Shown here in pieces: positions 27,096 to 35,927 of a stretch of DNA of 64,000 bases (position 1 is its first letter; the number at the start of each line of letters is the position of its first letter). This stretch comes from Sulfitobacter guttiformis. Its GTDB lineage: Bacteria > Pseudomonadota > Alphaproteobacteria > Rhodobacterales > Rhodobacteraceae. The stretch spans positions 992,001-1,056,000 of the forward strand of contig NZ_RAQK01000001.1 of the NCBI RefSeq assembly GCF_003610455.1, in the 5' to 3' direction. The notes under the pieces were generated by a model. It did no database searches, was not told the origin of the DNA, and saw only the letters and a program-made list of their open reading frames with translations. The position numbers and the translations under genes were made by a program.

Positions 27096-27709
27096 CAAAT
27101 ATCGTGCTGTGGGATTATCCAAAATCTTCCGCTAGTTACCGTGTGCGCATCGCACTCAATTTGGCGGGTATCGACTACCGCATCAAAACTGTGGACCTTT
27201 TGGCCCGAGAACACCTCGGCACTGACCACCTTGCACGCAATCCGCAAGGGTTTGTGCCTGTCCTGGATATTGATGGCCATCGCCTGACCCAATCGTTGGC
27301 GATACTCGACTATCTGGACTGTACCCGCAATCTCGGCCTTTTGCCGTCCGAGCCTGCTGAGCGCGCGCGCCAGAGTGCCCTCGCCCATGCTATCGCTGTT
27401 GACCTCCATCCTATATGCAACTTGTCCGTTGCGGGATTCGCAACCAAGGGCATGGAGCCTGCGCGCACCGAATGGATGCGCCACTTTATTACCCCTCGTT
27501 TGGCCGCATTCGATGAAATGCTTGGGAAATTCAGCCAGTCGCCCTATTGCTGTGGCGATACGCCCAGCCTTGCCGATGTCGTTCTGATGCCACAGGTATA
27601 TAATGCTATCCGGTGGGGCGCGCATTATGAGGACTTTAGGAGGATCGTCACGGTTGCCAAAGCATGCGAAGCACATCCCGCCTTTGCAAAGGCGCATCCA
27701 GACACGTAG
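27092..27709 (+). CDS. maiA: Maleylacetoacetate isomerase
   Basis: MaiA, of the zeta-class glutathione S-transferase family, isomerises maleylacetoacetate to fumarylacetoacetate with glutathione. The 205-residue protein has the zeta-GST N-terminus LWDYPKSSASYRVRIAL, where the usual SSCS is SSAS, and NPQGFVPVL for glutathione binding. It ends the homogentisate operon and supplies the step between HmgA and FahA. Confidence 0.93.
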   Translation: MTNIVLWDYPKSSASYRVRIALNLAGIDYRIKTVDLLAREHLGTDHLARNPQGFVPVLDIDGHRLTQSLAILDYLDCTRNLGLLPSEPAERARQSALAHAIAVDLHPICNLSVAGFATKGMEPARTEWMRHFITPRLAAFDEMLGKFSQSPYCCGDTPSLADVVLMPQVYNAIRWGAHYEDFRRIVTVAKACEAHPAFAKAHPDT

Positions 27710-27807
27710 GTGACCGCCGTCTGCGCATCGCAGATGAAAAGAACGTCAGACTAAACATTTTGCTGATTTTAGTCACAAGCCAACCAAACTCATGGCTTGA
27801 AGTGAAA

Positions 27808-27884
27808 TGGTGCACCCGAAAGGATTCGAACCTCTGGCCCCCTGATTCGTAGTCAGGTGCTCTATCCAGCTGAGCTACGGGTGC
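27808..27884 (-). tRNA. tRNA-Arg (anticodon ACG)
   Basis: The minus strand folds as a full 77-base cloverleaf with the CCA end encoded. The acceptor 5' GCACCCG pairs with CGGGTGC. The D-arm has AGCTCAGCTGGATAGAGC, the anticodon stem CCTGA/TCAGG holds loop CTACGAA with anticodon ACG, and the T-arm shows GGTTCGAATCC. It reads CGN arginine codons, with A34 likely edited to inosine. Confidence 0.97.
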
Positions 27885-27962
27885 ACAAGTGGCGGTTTAG
27901 TATCAGCGCTCTGGCAATGCAAGCCCCCTAAAGACCCAAAATCGCCGCGAATGCATATTTTC

Positions 27963-29348
27963 TTAAATCGTACCGTCACCCCTTGGCAGCGTGATCAGAA
28001 ATTCGGTGCCACCATCGCCGGTACGTAGCAATTTGATGTCGCCACCGTGGCCGCGCACCAGCTCTGCCGAAATCGCCAGCCCGAGACCTGAGCCCCCTTT
28101 GCGTACAGACCCCTGAAAGGCGGAAAAGAGATAATCTTGTGCTTTTTTTGGCAATCCAGGTCCGGTATCGGATAATGATATGCACCATGCCTCTGGTGTC
28201 TGGGAGGCATCCACAACAATCGCGCCGGCACGACCTGAAGCCGTGATAGACTGGCGGGCATTACGGACCAAGTTGCCCAAGACACGGTGCATTTGCTCGG
28301 GATCAGCCCTAATCTGAAGCGCCGAAGGCACGGTAGAGGTGAAACTGACATCAAAATCACCTGCGGCAAGCTGTTCGGCATACAGAACGTCATCGACAAC
28401 TTCCGCCAAGCGCATCAGCGTCAAGGTCGGACCGGGCTCCTCTGCCTTGCCAAAGGCCAGTGTTGATTCGCACAAATGAACGGCCCGCGTGATAGAGCCT
28501 ACAAGCTTGGGTGCCAGACGTACGACGACAGGATCTTCAGACATTTCTATCCGGTCGGTGAACAGCTGGGCTGACGTCAAAATATTGCGCAGATCATGGC
28601 TAATCTTGCTCACTGCAGATCCCAACTGGGCCAGTCTTTCCTTTTGTTTGAGCGCGCTTGTCAGCTCTGTCTGGAGAGATTTCAGCGCCTCTTCGGCCTC
28701 GCGCAGCTCCGTCACACCGGCAGAGGGAATGATGATCCGCCGCGCATCCTCCGGCGCCGCCGCGTATCGCTGCATATGACCGACCACGCGCTTGATGGGC
28801 TTTACCAAAAAAATACGCAGCGAAACAAACAGCAGCAAGGCCGTGAACACGGAGATAACAGCTGAGAGGATTAAAATCCGTAGGCCATAGTCGATCATCG
28901 CTGTGCGCATCGGGGCGGTGTCCATCGTGACCTCGATAAGCAGCCCTGCCTCGCGCACCGGCGCACCGATCACACGAATCACCTCGTTATTGGGGTTCAG
29001 CAGCCGGCGCATAGCATCGCCGATCAATGTCATTGCAGAGTTATCACGCAGATCTATCGTGGTCGCGATCGCATGCGGCATCGGTGACGACAACACAAGC
29101 TGGCGCACTTCGTCGCGGCGCAAAACGATGTTGAACACCTCCGCATTGCTGAGCAACTCGGCTTCCAGTTCGGGGTCGATCATATCGTCCGCCAACAAAG
29201 TCAGCGAGGCAATCTGCGCCCGCTCCAGCCGGTCGAGCATGTAATCCTCGCGAAACCGCGCAATTGACGGCACAAAAATCATGATTTCTGCGAGCATCAC
29301 AAAGATTGTCGTCAGGATCAGCAACCTGCCAGAGAGGGAATTGATCAT
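27963..29348 (-). CDS. Membrane sensor histidine kinase
   Basis: A kinase of about 461 residues. It has a first membrane helix near 8-28, a periplasmic region, a second helix at about 155-180, a HAMP-like linker, an H-box with KISHDLRNILTS, an N-box NLVRNARQS, and DTGPGLP with GSGLGLAI. ATG 29348 (MINSLSGRLL) or the open frame to 29369 may start it. No response regulator is next to it, so it is an orphan in this window. It lies downstream of the VTT-flavoprotein gene on the same strand. Confidence 0.9.
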   Translation of the reverse strand: MINSLSGRLLILTTIFVMLAEIMIFVPSIARFREDYMLDRLERAQIASLTLLADDMIDPELEAELLSNAEVFNIVLRRDEVRQLVLSSPMPHAIATTIDLRDNSAMTLIGDAMRRLLNPNNEVIRVIGAPVREAGLLIEVTMDTAPMRTAMIDYGLRILILSAVISVFTALLLFVSLRIFLVKPIKRVVGHMQRYAAAPEDARRIIIPSAGVTELREAEEALKSLQTELTSALKQKERLAQLGSAVSKISHDLRNILTSAQLFTDRIEMSEDPVVVRLAPKLVGSITRAVHLCESTLAFGKAEEPGPTLTLMRLAEVVDDVLYAEQLAAGDFDVSFTSTVPSALQIRADPEQMHRVLGNLVRNARQSITASGRAGAIVVDASQTPEAWCISLSDTGPGLPKKAQDYLFSAFQGSVRKGGSGLGLAISAELVRGHGGDIKLLRTGDGGTEFLITLPRGDGTI

Positions 29349-29411
29349 GCTAGAGGTCCAGCGCTCCAAGGGATGGCGGGCGGGGCATCGTCACAGACTC
29401 GCGCCGCTCCG

Positions 29412-31583
29412 TCATGGAACATACCGCTGAACAAAGCCGACCACACGCTTGACCAGATCACTTTCAAACAGGCGCGGGCTAAAATATGCCCCCGCCGCCC
29501 TCTTGTTGATTTCACCAATGGTCGGATAGGGCGCGACCATGGCTGCAATCTGACTCATTTTCATGTTATTAGCCAGCGCCAGCGCCCAAAGATTGATCAA
29601 CTCCCCTGCCTGGTAGCCGACAATCGACGCCCCCACAGGCCGCCCTTTTACGACCATCACTTTGATAAATCCTTTGGTTTTGCGCTCCGCGATCGCACGA
29701 TCATTGTGAGAGTAGTGAAAGCGTACAACTTCAAGGGCCGAGCCATGCTTTTTCTTTGCCTCGGCCTCTGTGAGCCCGACTTGCGAGAGCTCCGGATCTG
29801 TATAAGTTGCCCAAGGAATATGGGTCGTCTTAGCTTTGGACGGCAGGCCAAACAGCATCGAGCGGATGATAACCCCCGCATGGTATCCTGCCACATGGGT
29901 AAACTGTAGGCCTCCCGCCACATCACCAATCGCATAAACACGGCGATTGTTTGTACGCAGGTTGTCATCCACAGTAATTCCGTTGCGCGAAGGCTTTACC
30001 CCGCCCGCCTCAAGATCAAGCTTATCGGTGTTGGCCTTGCGACCCACTGCCATAAGCAGGTGCGAGCCTCTGAACACACGGCCATCTTTTGTCTCGACCT
30101 CGATCGCTCCGGCTTTTCCACGTACTTCCGCAGCCAGCGCATCTTCGGCAATCTCGACCCCTTCGTCCCTGAGCGAGGACAGCACCACTTCGGCCAGTTC
30201 TGGATCATCCTTGCCCAGCGCCTTGGCCCCCTCGATAACAGTAACTTTGCAGCCCATGCGAATATGCGCCTGTGCCATCTCCATGCCGATAGGCCCGCCG
30301 CCGATGATCAACAGATGCTCCGGCACCTCACGCAGATCAAACAACGTCTCGTTGGTCTCATAGGGGACATTCGCCAAACCGGGGATCGGTGGAACCAGCG
30401 GTGACGAGCCGGTGGCGATAACAATGCGTCGCGCTTTGATTATTTTATCGCCCGCCTGCACTTCCGTCGGCGAAATAAATCTACCGAATTCGCGGATCAC
30501 ATTGATCCCGAAACCTTCGAACCGCTCTTGACTGTCAACAGGTGCAATGGTCGCGATCACGTCATGCACATGATCCTTGGCAGCGGCGTAATCCACCGTA
30601 CCCGAAGCATCTGAGACCCCGAATTGCACGCTGTGTTTCTGGGCATAAGCAGCTTTGCCAGTAGCGATCAGCGCCTTGGACGGGACGCAGCCGTAATTGA
30701 GGCAATCACCACCCATCTTGTGCCCCTCAAGCAATACCACATTAGCGCCCATCTGCGCCGCCCCCGCTGCAACAGAGAGCCCCCCTGAACCGGCGCCAAT
30801 GACCAAAATATCGGTTTTTATATGTTTCATTTCAAAATTTCCTTTTTTGCCAGTCACGGCTTTGATCACGACGGGAAGCAGCGACAAGGCACAAAGCCCC
30901 AGAATTGGCAGCAGGATATGCGGCTCAAAGATAATACCGAGGTTCGGAGTTTCACCACGGGCAAAAACCTCACCAAGGCCCGCTCCGACGGAGGAATAAA
31001 CCAATGAGCCGGGGATAATGCCCAAAAATGTAGAAATCACGAACCGTTGGATCGGGACACCCAGAAAAGCCGGTATCAGATTGGCCACAAAGAACGGCAC
31101 CGCGGGCACCAGCCGAATGAAGAACAGCATTGACCACTGATTTTCGTCCAACCCCTTTTTAATTTTGGCCACCAACCCGTCAGAGGCTTCCATTCGGGCC
31201 TTGAGTTTGTCACCCAGCCCCATTCGTGCCGCCAGAAAAATAAATGTGGCGCCGATCGTCGCTGCGCTGACGTTGATGGCTGCGCCAAGAAATGTGCCGA
31301 ACAAAAAGCCACCCGTGAGTGTCGCAATCGACGCCCCCGGCAGTGAGAATGTTACAATTAACACATAACAAAATACAAACCCAAGAACGGTCAGAGCAAA
31401 ATTACTGTCGCGGAAGGCAATCAGCGCCTCCCGATTATCGCGCAACGCGTCAAAACTAATGTAATCGCGCAATGCAAAGGCGCCTACAATCGCGACAACT
31501 GCAATCAGCGCCATCGGCGCATACCGCGCAATTGCTGGCTTTCCGCCGACGATCTTGCCGGTATCCTGTGTCTTGTCTGTCAT
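29412..31583 (-). CDS. VTT-domain / pyridine nucleotide-disulfide oxidoreductase fusion
   Basis: A 723-residue fusion. Residues about 20-240 form a VTT (TVP38/TMEM64, DedA-like) membrane domain with GASIATLTGGFLFG and RLVPAVPFF. From about 255 it is a dihydrolipoamide-dehydrogenase/MerA-like flavoprotein: FAD motif GAGSGGLSVAAGAAQMG, active-site pair GGDCLNYGCVPSK (Cys near 289 and 294), NAD motif GGGPIGMEMA and YAIGDVAGG. The C-terminal His-Glu site of Lpd reads APYPTIGE, with Tyr for His as in mercuric reductase, so Lpd activity is unlikely. It probably moves electrons at the membrane; the acceptor is unknown. Confidence 0.9.
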   Translation of the reverse strand: MTDKTQDTGKIVGGKPAIARYAPMALIAVVAIVGAFALRDYISFDALRDNREALIAFRDSNFALTVLGFVFCYVLIVTFSLPGASIATLTGGFLFGTFLGAAINVSAATIGATFIFLAARMGLGDKLKARMEASDGLVAKIKKGLDENQWSMLFFIRLVPAVPFFVANLIPAFLGVPIQRFVISTFLGIIPGSLVYSSVGAGLGEVFARGETPNLGIIFEPHILLPILGLCALSLLPVVIKAVTGKKGNFEMKHIKTDILVIGAGSGGLSVAAGAAQMGANVVLLEGHKMGGDCLNYGCVPSKALIATGKAAYAQKHSVQFGVSDASGTVDYAAAKDHVHDVIATIAPVDSQERFEGFGINVIREFGRFISPTEVQAGDKIIKARRIVIATGSSPLVPPIPGLANVPYETNETLFDLREVPEHLLIIGGGPIGMEMAQAHIRMGCKVTVIEGAKALGKDDPELAEVVLSSLRDEGVEIAEDALAAEVRGKAGAIEVETKDGRVFRGSHLLMAVGRKANTDKLDLEAGGVKPSRNGITVDDNLRTNNRRVYAIGDVAGGLQFTHVAGYHAGVIIRSMLFGLPSKAKTTHIPWATYTDPELSQVGLTEAEAKKKHGSALEVVRFHYSHNDRAIAERKTKGFIKVMVVKGRPVGASIVGYQAGELINLWALALANNMKMSQIAAMVAPYPTIGEINKRAAGAYFSPRLFESDLVKRVVGFVQRYVP

Positions 31584-31875
31584 ATTCCGCGCCTGAAATT
31601 GTTATCTCTTCCGACCTAGATGCGCCTTTCGCCGCCGATGCGACACCCCGCTCACGGGCGATTGATCACCTGTGTAGGATGAAGGGCCCGTTTGGGCCTT
31701 TAACGGCCAGATTGAAACATTTCTGCCCTCGCAGATGCAGATTTATTGCAGATCAAGCCCGTTTGCAGCACGGCAGGGTTTGACTTGGCCGCCGCAGGCC
31801 TTTAGGGGACAGATCTGAATTGACGCGTAACGGCGAATCCGCTGTGCGCAAACTATACTAGATGGAGACGGAGCG

Positions 31876-32010
31876 ATGAAGCGCACCTTTCAACCCTCGA
31901 ACCTCGTCCGCAAGCGTCGCCACGGCTTTCGTGCACGCATGGCAACAAAAGCAGGCCGCAAGATTATCAATGCACGACGCGCCCAAGGCCGCAAAGAGCT
32001 GAGCGCGTAA
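31876..32010 (+). CDS. rpmH: 50S ribosomal protein L34
   Basis: A 44-residue basic protein, [18 protein letters not shown] then [20 protein letters not shown], the full L34 pattern. A good ribosome site (GGAGACGGAGCG) precedes ATG 31876. It is followed 22 bases later by rnpA, the conserved rpmH-rnpA-yidD order. Confidence 0.98.
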   Translation: MKRTFQPSNLVRKRRHGFRARMATKAGRKIINARRAQGRKELSA

Positions 32011-32032
32011 TACGCACTTTAGGCTTTATTCT

Positions 32033-32452
32033 ATGACACCGCCGGAGACGGACCAGATTGGCAAATACGCCGAAGGGTCAAGGTCTGCGGCGGATTTGTC
32101 ATGTCCAATACCGACTGTCCTGACCCAGCGGCGCGATTTTCAACGCGCCTCACGCGGGCAGCGTGTCGCCATGGCGGGGTTTATCCTGCAAGCGCTGCGC
32201 AGACCTGAGGGCGAGGCAGATGGCATACGCATAGGCTATACCTGCTCTAAAAAGGTCGGCAACGCCGTGGCGCGTAACCGCGCGAAACGCCGCCTGCGTG
32301 AGGTCGCCCGCTCAAGTCTACCAAGCCTCGGCAAGTCGGGGCATGACTACGTGCTCGTCGGTCGCAATACCTCAACAGCCTCACTTCCCTTCGCACAACT
32401 CATGGCGGACATGGAAAAAGCGCTCGCTATTTTACATGGTAGCCGTAGTTGA
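32033..32452 (+). CDS. rnpA: Ribonuclease P protein component
   Basis: RnpA is the protein subunit that binds the RNase P RNA and helps mature tRNA 5' ends. The 139-residue protein has the RNP signature [18 protein letters not shown] at about 80-97 and [13 protein letters not shown] near 30. The first ~25 residues are weakly conserved, so a later start is possible. It overlaps yidD by 4 bases. Confidence 0.95.
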   Translation: MTPPETDQIGKYAEGSRSAADLSCPIPTVLTQRRDFQRASRGQRVAMAGFILQALRRPEGEADGIRIGYTCSKKVGNAVARNRAKRRLREVARSSLPSLGKSGHDYVLVGRNTSTASLPFAQLMADMEKALAILHGSRS

Positions 32453-32676
32453 GCCTCGTGGCGCAACTGGTCGCTATACCTGTGCGTGCCTACAGGCTCG
32501 TTTTTTCCCCTTGGGTTGGCTTCAACTGCAGGTATCAACCTACCTGTTCTGCCTATGCTCTCGAAGCATTAGAGAAACATGGCGCAGTGAAGGGCAGCTA
32601 CCTTGCAGCGCGACGAATCGGACGCTGCCATCCATTTGGCGGTGACGGATATGATCCGGTCCCTGACAAAGATTAA
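32449..32676 (+). CDS. yidD: Membrane protein insertion efficiency factor YidD
   Basis: A 75-residue membrane-associated protein that helps YidC-dependent insertion. It has the family pattern [21 protein letters not shown] and [15 protein letters not shown] with three Cys. The frame starts at a TTG overlapping the rnpA stop (TTGA); GTG 32458, three codons in, is the alternative start. It is part of rpmH-rnpA-yidD, with yidC 3 kb downstream. Confidence 0.94.
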   Translation: MSLVAQLVAIPVRAYRLVFSPWVGFNCRYQPTCSAYALEALEKHGAVKGSYLAARRIGRCHPFGGDGYDPVPDKD

Positions 32677-32698
32677 ACGGACCCCGGACTGATTGCCA

Positions 32699-33232
32699 TC
32701 ATGGCTTTTCAAAGGTGATCAGCACCTCGCCAATATCGACACCATACTTTTTCATGTAGGCGCGGTTCAGGACACGGTCGCCGCCCATATCCCACATCCA
32801 ATCGTCAAAATTAACCCGCAATGTACCGTCAGGAACAGGTAGGTCGATCTTGTACTTCCAGTTAAAAGTATCGCCCCTCTCCTCCCCTTTCGCCACTCCC
32901 AGAACGCCATCGGCAGAGCCGGTCCATGTCTGGTCTGCAACGATCGGCCCTGTCTTTTTCAAACGCCATATCCTCTGCTCTGTGGTGCCTTCGGCATAGA
33001 CGAAATCCTCAACCAGCGTCAAAGTCTCGCCGTCCCATTTACCGGTAACAACCACATCGAATCGTCGCCGTACGGTCCCAAACACATCCTGAAACTGCCC
33101 TTTGGCGACCACACGACCATCAAAAAACTCCTCAAGGTTAAAATCGGTCAACGAGAGCTTTTCATCCTCCAGCGCAGGTTTACCAACGCAAGCACCCAAC
33201 ATCATCGCAGCCGCAAAAATCATAACTCGCAT
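32699..33232 (-). CDS. DUF3833 lipoprotein
   Basis: A 177-residue predicted lipoprotein. It starts MRVMIFAAAMMLGAC, whose LGAC lipobox directs lipidation at Cys15. The mature part matches DUF3833: FDGRVVAKGQFQDVFGTVRRRF, WTGSADGVLG and FNWKYKIDLPVPDG. ATG 33232 is chosen because it begins the signal peptide; the open frame upstream is not signal-like. It converges on yidD and is divergent from ttcA. Function unknown; probably in the periplasmic membrane face. Confidence 0.85.
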   Translation of the reverse strand: MRVMIFAAAMMLGACVGKPALEDEKLSLTDFNLEEFFDGRVVAKGQFQDVFGTVRRRFDVVVTGKWDGETLTLVEDFVYAEGTTEQRIWRLKKTGPIVADQTWTGSADGVLGVAKGEERGDTFNWKYKIDLPVPDGTLRVNFDDWMWDMGGDRVLNRAYMKKYGVDIGEVLITFEKP

Positions 33233-33303
33233 GGTTATACTCCAAAGCCTTTCGGTAGGAGATAACCTGATATAGAAAAAATCAATTGCTACAGGAGCGA
33301 CAC

Positions 33304-34143
33304 ATGCTGGACCACCCTGACGAAATTCATCCGCTTTTCTACGGCGCGCCCCGTACAATTGCGTTCAAAAAGCTCCGCAAGCGTATCGTGCGCCAAACCC
33401 GCGAGGCAATGGACCAATACGGCATGATCGAACCCGGGACGAAGTGGCTTGTGTGTCTGTCAGGTGGTAAAGACAGCTATACACTCCTCGCAGTTCTGCA
33501 CGAATTGAAATGGCGCGGGTTGCTGCCTGTCGAGTTGCTCGCATGCAATCTGGATCAGGGTCAGCCCGGATTTCCCGCCACTATCCTGCCCGAATTTCTG
33601 GACAAAATGGGCGTTCCGCACCGCATAGAGTACAAAGACACCTACTCAATCGTTATGGATAAAATTCCGCAGGGTCGGACATTTTGTGCACTTTGCTCAC
33701 GACTGCGGCGGGGAAATCTCTACCGCATCGCCCGCGAGGAAGGATGCTCCGCCGTGGTATTGGGTCATCACCGTGATGACATGCTCGAGACATTTTTCAT
33801 GAACCTGTTCCACGGTGGACGCTTGGCAACAATGCCGCCGAAGCTGCTGAACGAAGAGGGCGATTTGTTTGTCTACCGTCCTTTGGCACACGTGGCAGAG
33901 GAGGATTGTGAACGTTTCACAGCTGCCATGAATTACCCTATCATTCCCTGTGATTTGTGCGGCTCGCAGGACGGCCTGCAGCGCCAACAAGTGAAGGCGA
34001 TACTTGACGGGTGGGAACGCAACAGCCCGGGCCGTCGCCAGATCATGTTCCGGGCACTCTCGAATGCACAGCCTTCGCACCTTTTGGATCCAACCTTGTT
34101 TGATTTCGCGGGCTTGATGCGTGATCCCGAAAATTTAACATAA
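33304..34143 (+). CDS. ttcA: tRNA 2-thiocytidine(32) synthetase TtcA
   Basis: TtcA thiolates cytidine 32 in certain tRNAs using ATP and an iron-sulfur cluster. The 279-residue protein has the PP-loop SGGKDS (about 54-59), the Cys pair [16 protein letters not shown], and the later [16 protein letters not shown] 33304 follows an AGGAG ribosome site, better than the TTG that opens the frame 18 bases earlier. Confidence 0.96.
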   Translation: MLDHPDEIHPLFYGAPRTIAFKKLRKRIVRQTREAMDQYGMIEPGTKWLVCLSGGKDSYTLLAVLHELKWRGLLPVELLACNLDQGQPGFPATILPEFLDKMGVPHRIEYKDTYSIVMDKIPQGRTFCALCSRLRRGNLYRIAREEGCSAVVLGHHRDDMLETFFMNLFHGGRLATMPPKLLNEEGDLFVYRPLAHVAEEDCERFTAAMNYPIIPCDLCGSQDGLQRQQVKAILDGWERNSPGRRQIMFRALSNAQPSHLLDPTLFDFAGLMRDPENLT

Positions 34144-34245
34144 TCTCGGTCAATGAATCATAGATCCGTTAACCAGCGGTTTGGATGATTCTCGCTAAGG
34201 TGAACACACCAGAGCGTATGGACGCACTGGATCGGAGGGTCACCA

Positions 34246-35808
34246 GTGCCGAACAGACGTCAAAAATCCAGCACAGCGAAATCTCTGGTGCTTAAGGGGC
34301 CGATCGCGAATTTGCTCATCGGGCCTCCGGCGCTTGCTTTTGTTCCTGCTTTTTCCCTTGCTGCATTTTGGTTCGGGGGAGAAGGGGCATTGCTTGTCGC
34401 TGCAGCATTGGTTCCGGCCGCCTATCTGATTTTCGGTGGCATCGGCGCGATAGCGGATAACATCAAAACTAATCCGTTCGACAAAAACGGAGTATTGGCG
34501 CGCGCCGCCATGGTTGAGAAATGCGACACCATCGCGGCAGAGGCGGACGAAACCGGGCTACTCTCGTGTATCCATATTATTGAAATTGTCAGCTTTCCCG
34601 ATCTCTTGGAGCGCTTCGGGACTGAAGCAGGGGAAACCGTAATCGCGCGAATGGCGGAGCGGTTAACCGGTGTGATGCGCGATGGTGATACAATCGGCCA
34701 GCTCGGCGATGCACGATTTGCGGTGTGCACCAGTCCGGTTAGACAATTATCGTTGGAGCTTTGCATTCAAATGGCAGGGCGGCTTCAGACTGTCGCGGAG
34801 GAGCCTTATTCAATCGACGGTACAGTAATATACACCGACGTCTGCATAGGATTCTGTCAGCATTCCCTTGCGCCCGTGAACAGTTCGGGTGAATGGCTTG
34901 AGGCGGCCCACGTTGCCTTGCGCAGCGCGCAAGCAAACGGTGCATCGAGCATTCGCGCCTATTCCGATCAGATGCATCAGGATCGTACAATTCGCCGCGC
35001 TCTGAACGAGGATGTGGTTGCAGCCTTGGATAGCGGCGAAATTACGCCTTGGTTCCAACCTCAACTGTGCACCGATACAGGACGCATTACAGGTTTTGAG
35101 GCACTGGCACGCTGGACGCATCCCGTCCGAGGAGTCATCTCACCTGCTGAGTTTCTTCCTGCTGTCGAGGCAGCAAACCTGCTTGAGCGTTTGGCAGAAG
35201 TTATGATGTATCACAGCTTTCGGGCCCTCAAGGAGTGGGATGCCGAGGGATTAGTTATTCCCCAAGTCGGCGTAAATTTCACTAGTTCGGACCTCAGCAA
35301 TCCGCGCTTGTTGGAGAAGATAAAATGGGATCTCGACCGGTTTGAACTCACACCGGAGAGACTGGCCGTCGAAGTTTTGGAAACCGTTATCGCAAGCAAT
35401 GCCAACGACATGATAACTCGTAACATTAATGCATTGGGGAAGCTGGGGTGTCGTATCGATCTTGACGATTTCGGCACGGGCAACGCGTCGATTTCCTCAA
35501 TCCGCCGGTTTTCAGTCAGCCGGATCAAAATTGATCGCAGTTTTGTCATGAAGGCTGACCGTGATCCCGAGCAACAGCGCATGATCAGCGCAATCCTCAC
35601 GATGGCAGAGAGATTGCAGGTCGAAACTTTGGCAGAAGGGGTAGAGACAGTGGGCGAACATGTCCTATTGGCCCAACTTGGCTGTGATCATGTACAGGGA
35701 TTTGGCATTGCGCGGCCTATGCCCTTTAACCAGACGATTGATTGGATCACCAAGCACAATACAAAGCTTCGAGATGTCCCCCAAATCATGCAAACGCGTC
35801 AAAAATAG
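34246..35808 (+). CDS. Cyclic-di-GMP phosphodiesterase (EAL) with degenerate GGDEF domain
   Basis: A 520-residue protein. Two hydrophobic segments lie at about 17-62. A GGDEF-like domain follows at 90-240, but its active site reads LGDAR instead of GGDEF, so it should not make cyclic-di-GMP. The EAL domain (about 260-510) keeps its catalytic motifs: EAL near 286, the metal-binding DDFGTG near 405 and QGFGIARPMP, so hydrolysis of c-di-GMP is predicted. GTG 34246 has a strong ribosome site (CGGAGG). It probably tunes biofilm or motility behaviour. Confidence 0.92.
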   Translation: MPNRRQKSSTAKSLVLKGPIANLLIGPPALAFVPAFSLAAFWFGGEGALLVAAALVPAAYLIFGGIGAIADNIKTNPFDKNGVLARAAMVEKCDTIAAEADETGLLSCIHIIEIVSFPDLLERFGTEAGETVIARMAERLTGVMRDGDTIGQLGDARFAVCTSPVRQLSLELCIQMAGRLQTVAEEPYSIDGTVIYTDVCIGFCQHSLAPVNSSGEWLEAAHVALRSAQANGASSIRAYSDQMHQDRTIRRALNEDVVAALDSGEITPWFQPQLCTDTGRITGFEALARWTHPVRGVISPAEFLPAVEAANLLERLAEVMMYHSFRALKEWDAEGLVIPQVGVNFTSSDLSNPRLLEKIKWDLDRFELTPERLAVEVLETVIASNANDMITRNINALGKLGCRIDLDDFGTGNASISSIRRFSVSRIKIDRSFVMKADRDPEQQRMISAILTMAERLQVETLAEGVETVGEHVLLAQLGCDHVQGFGIARPMPFNQTIDWITKHNTKLRDVPQIMQTRQK

Positions 35809-35927
35809 GCTTCATCAAGCCAAGAATACATGGGGCAAACTAACCCTACTACCCGAATCCGCTTGACCTTTGACCGAACCCGTTGTGTACCCAGCGGACA
35901 GTTTTCAGACATCAGGTGGCCAGACGA

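Noticed and set aside
27777..27798. AAGCCA/TGGCTT hairpin downstream of tRNA-Arg as a terminator
   Set aside because: Only 6 base pairs and no T-run follows on the minus strand.
31820..31858. TTGACG and TATACT upstream of rpmH as a promoter
   Set aside because: The spacing between the two hexamers is about 28 bases, too long for a sigma-70 promoter.
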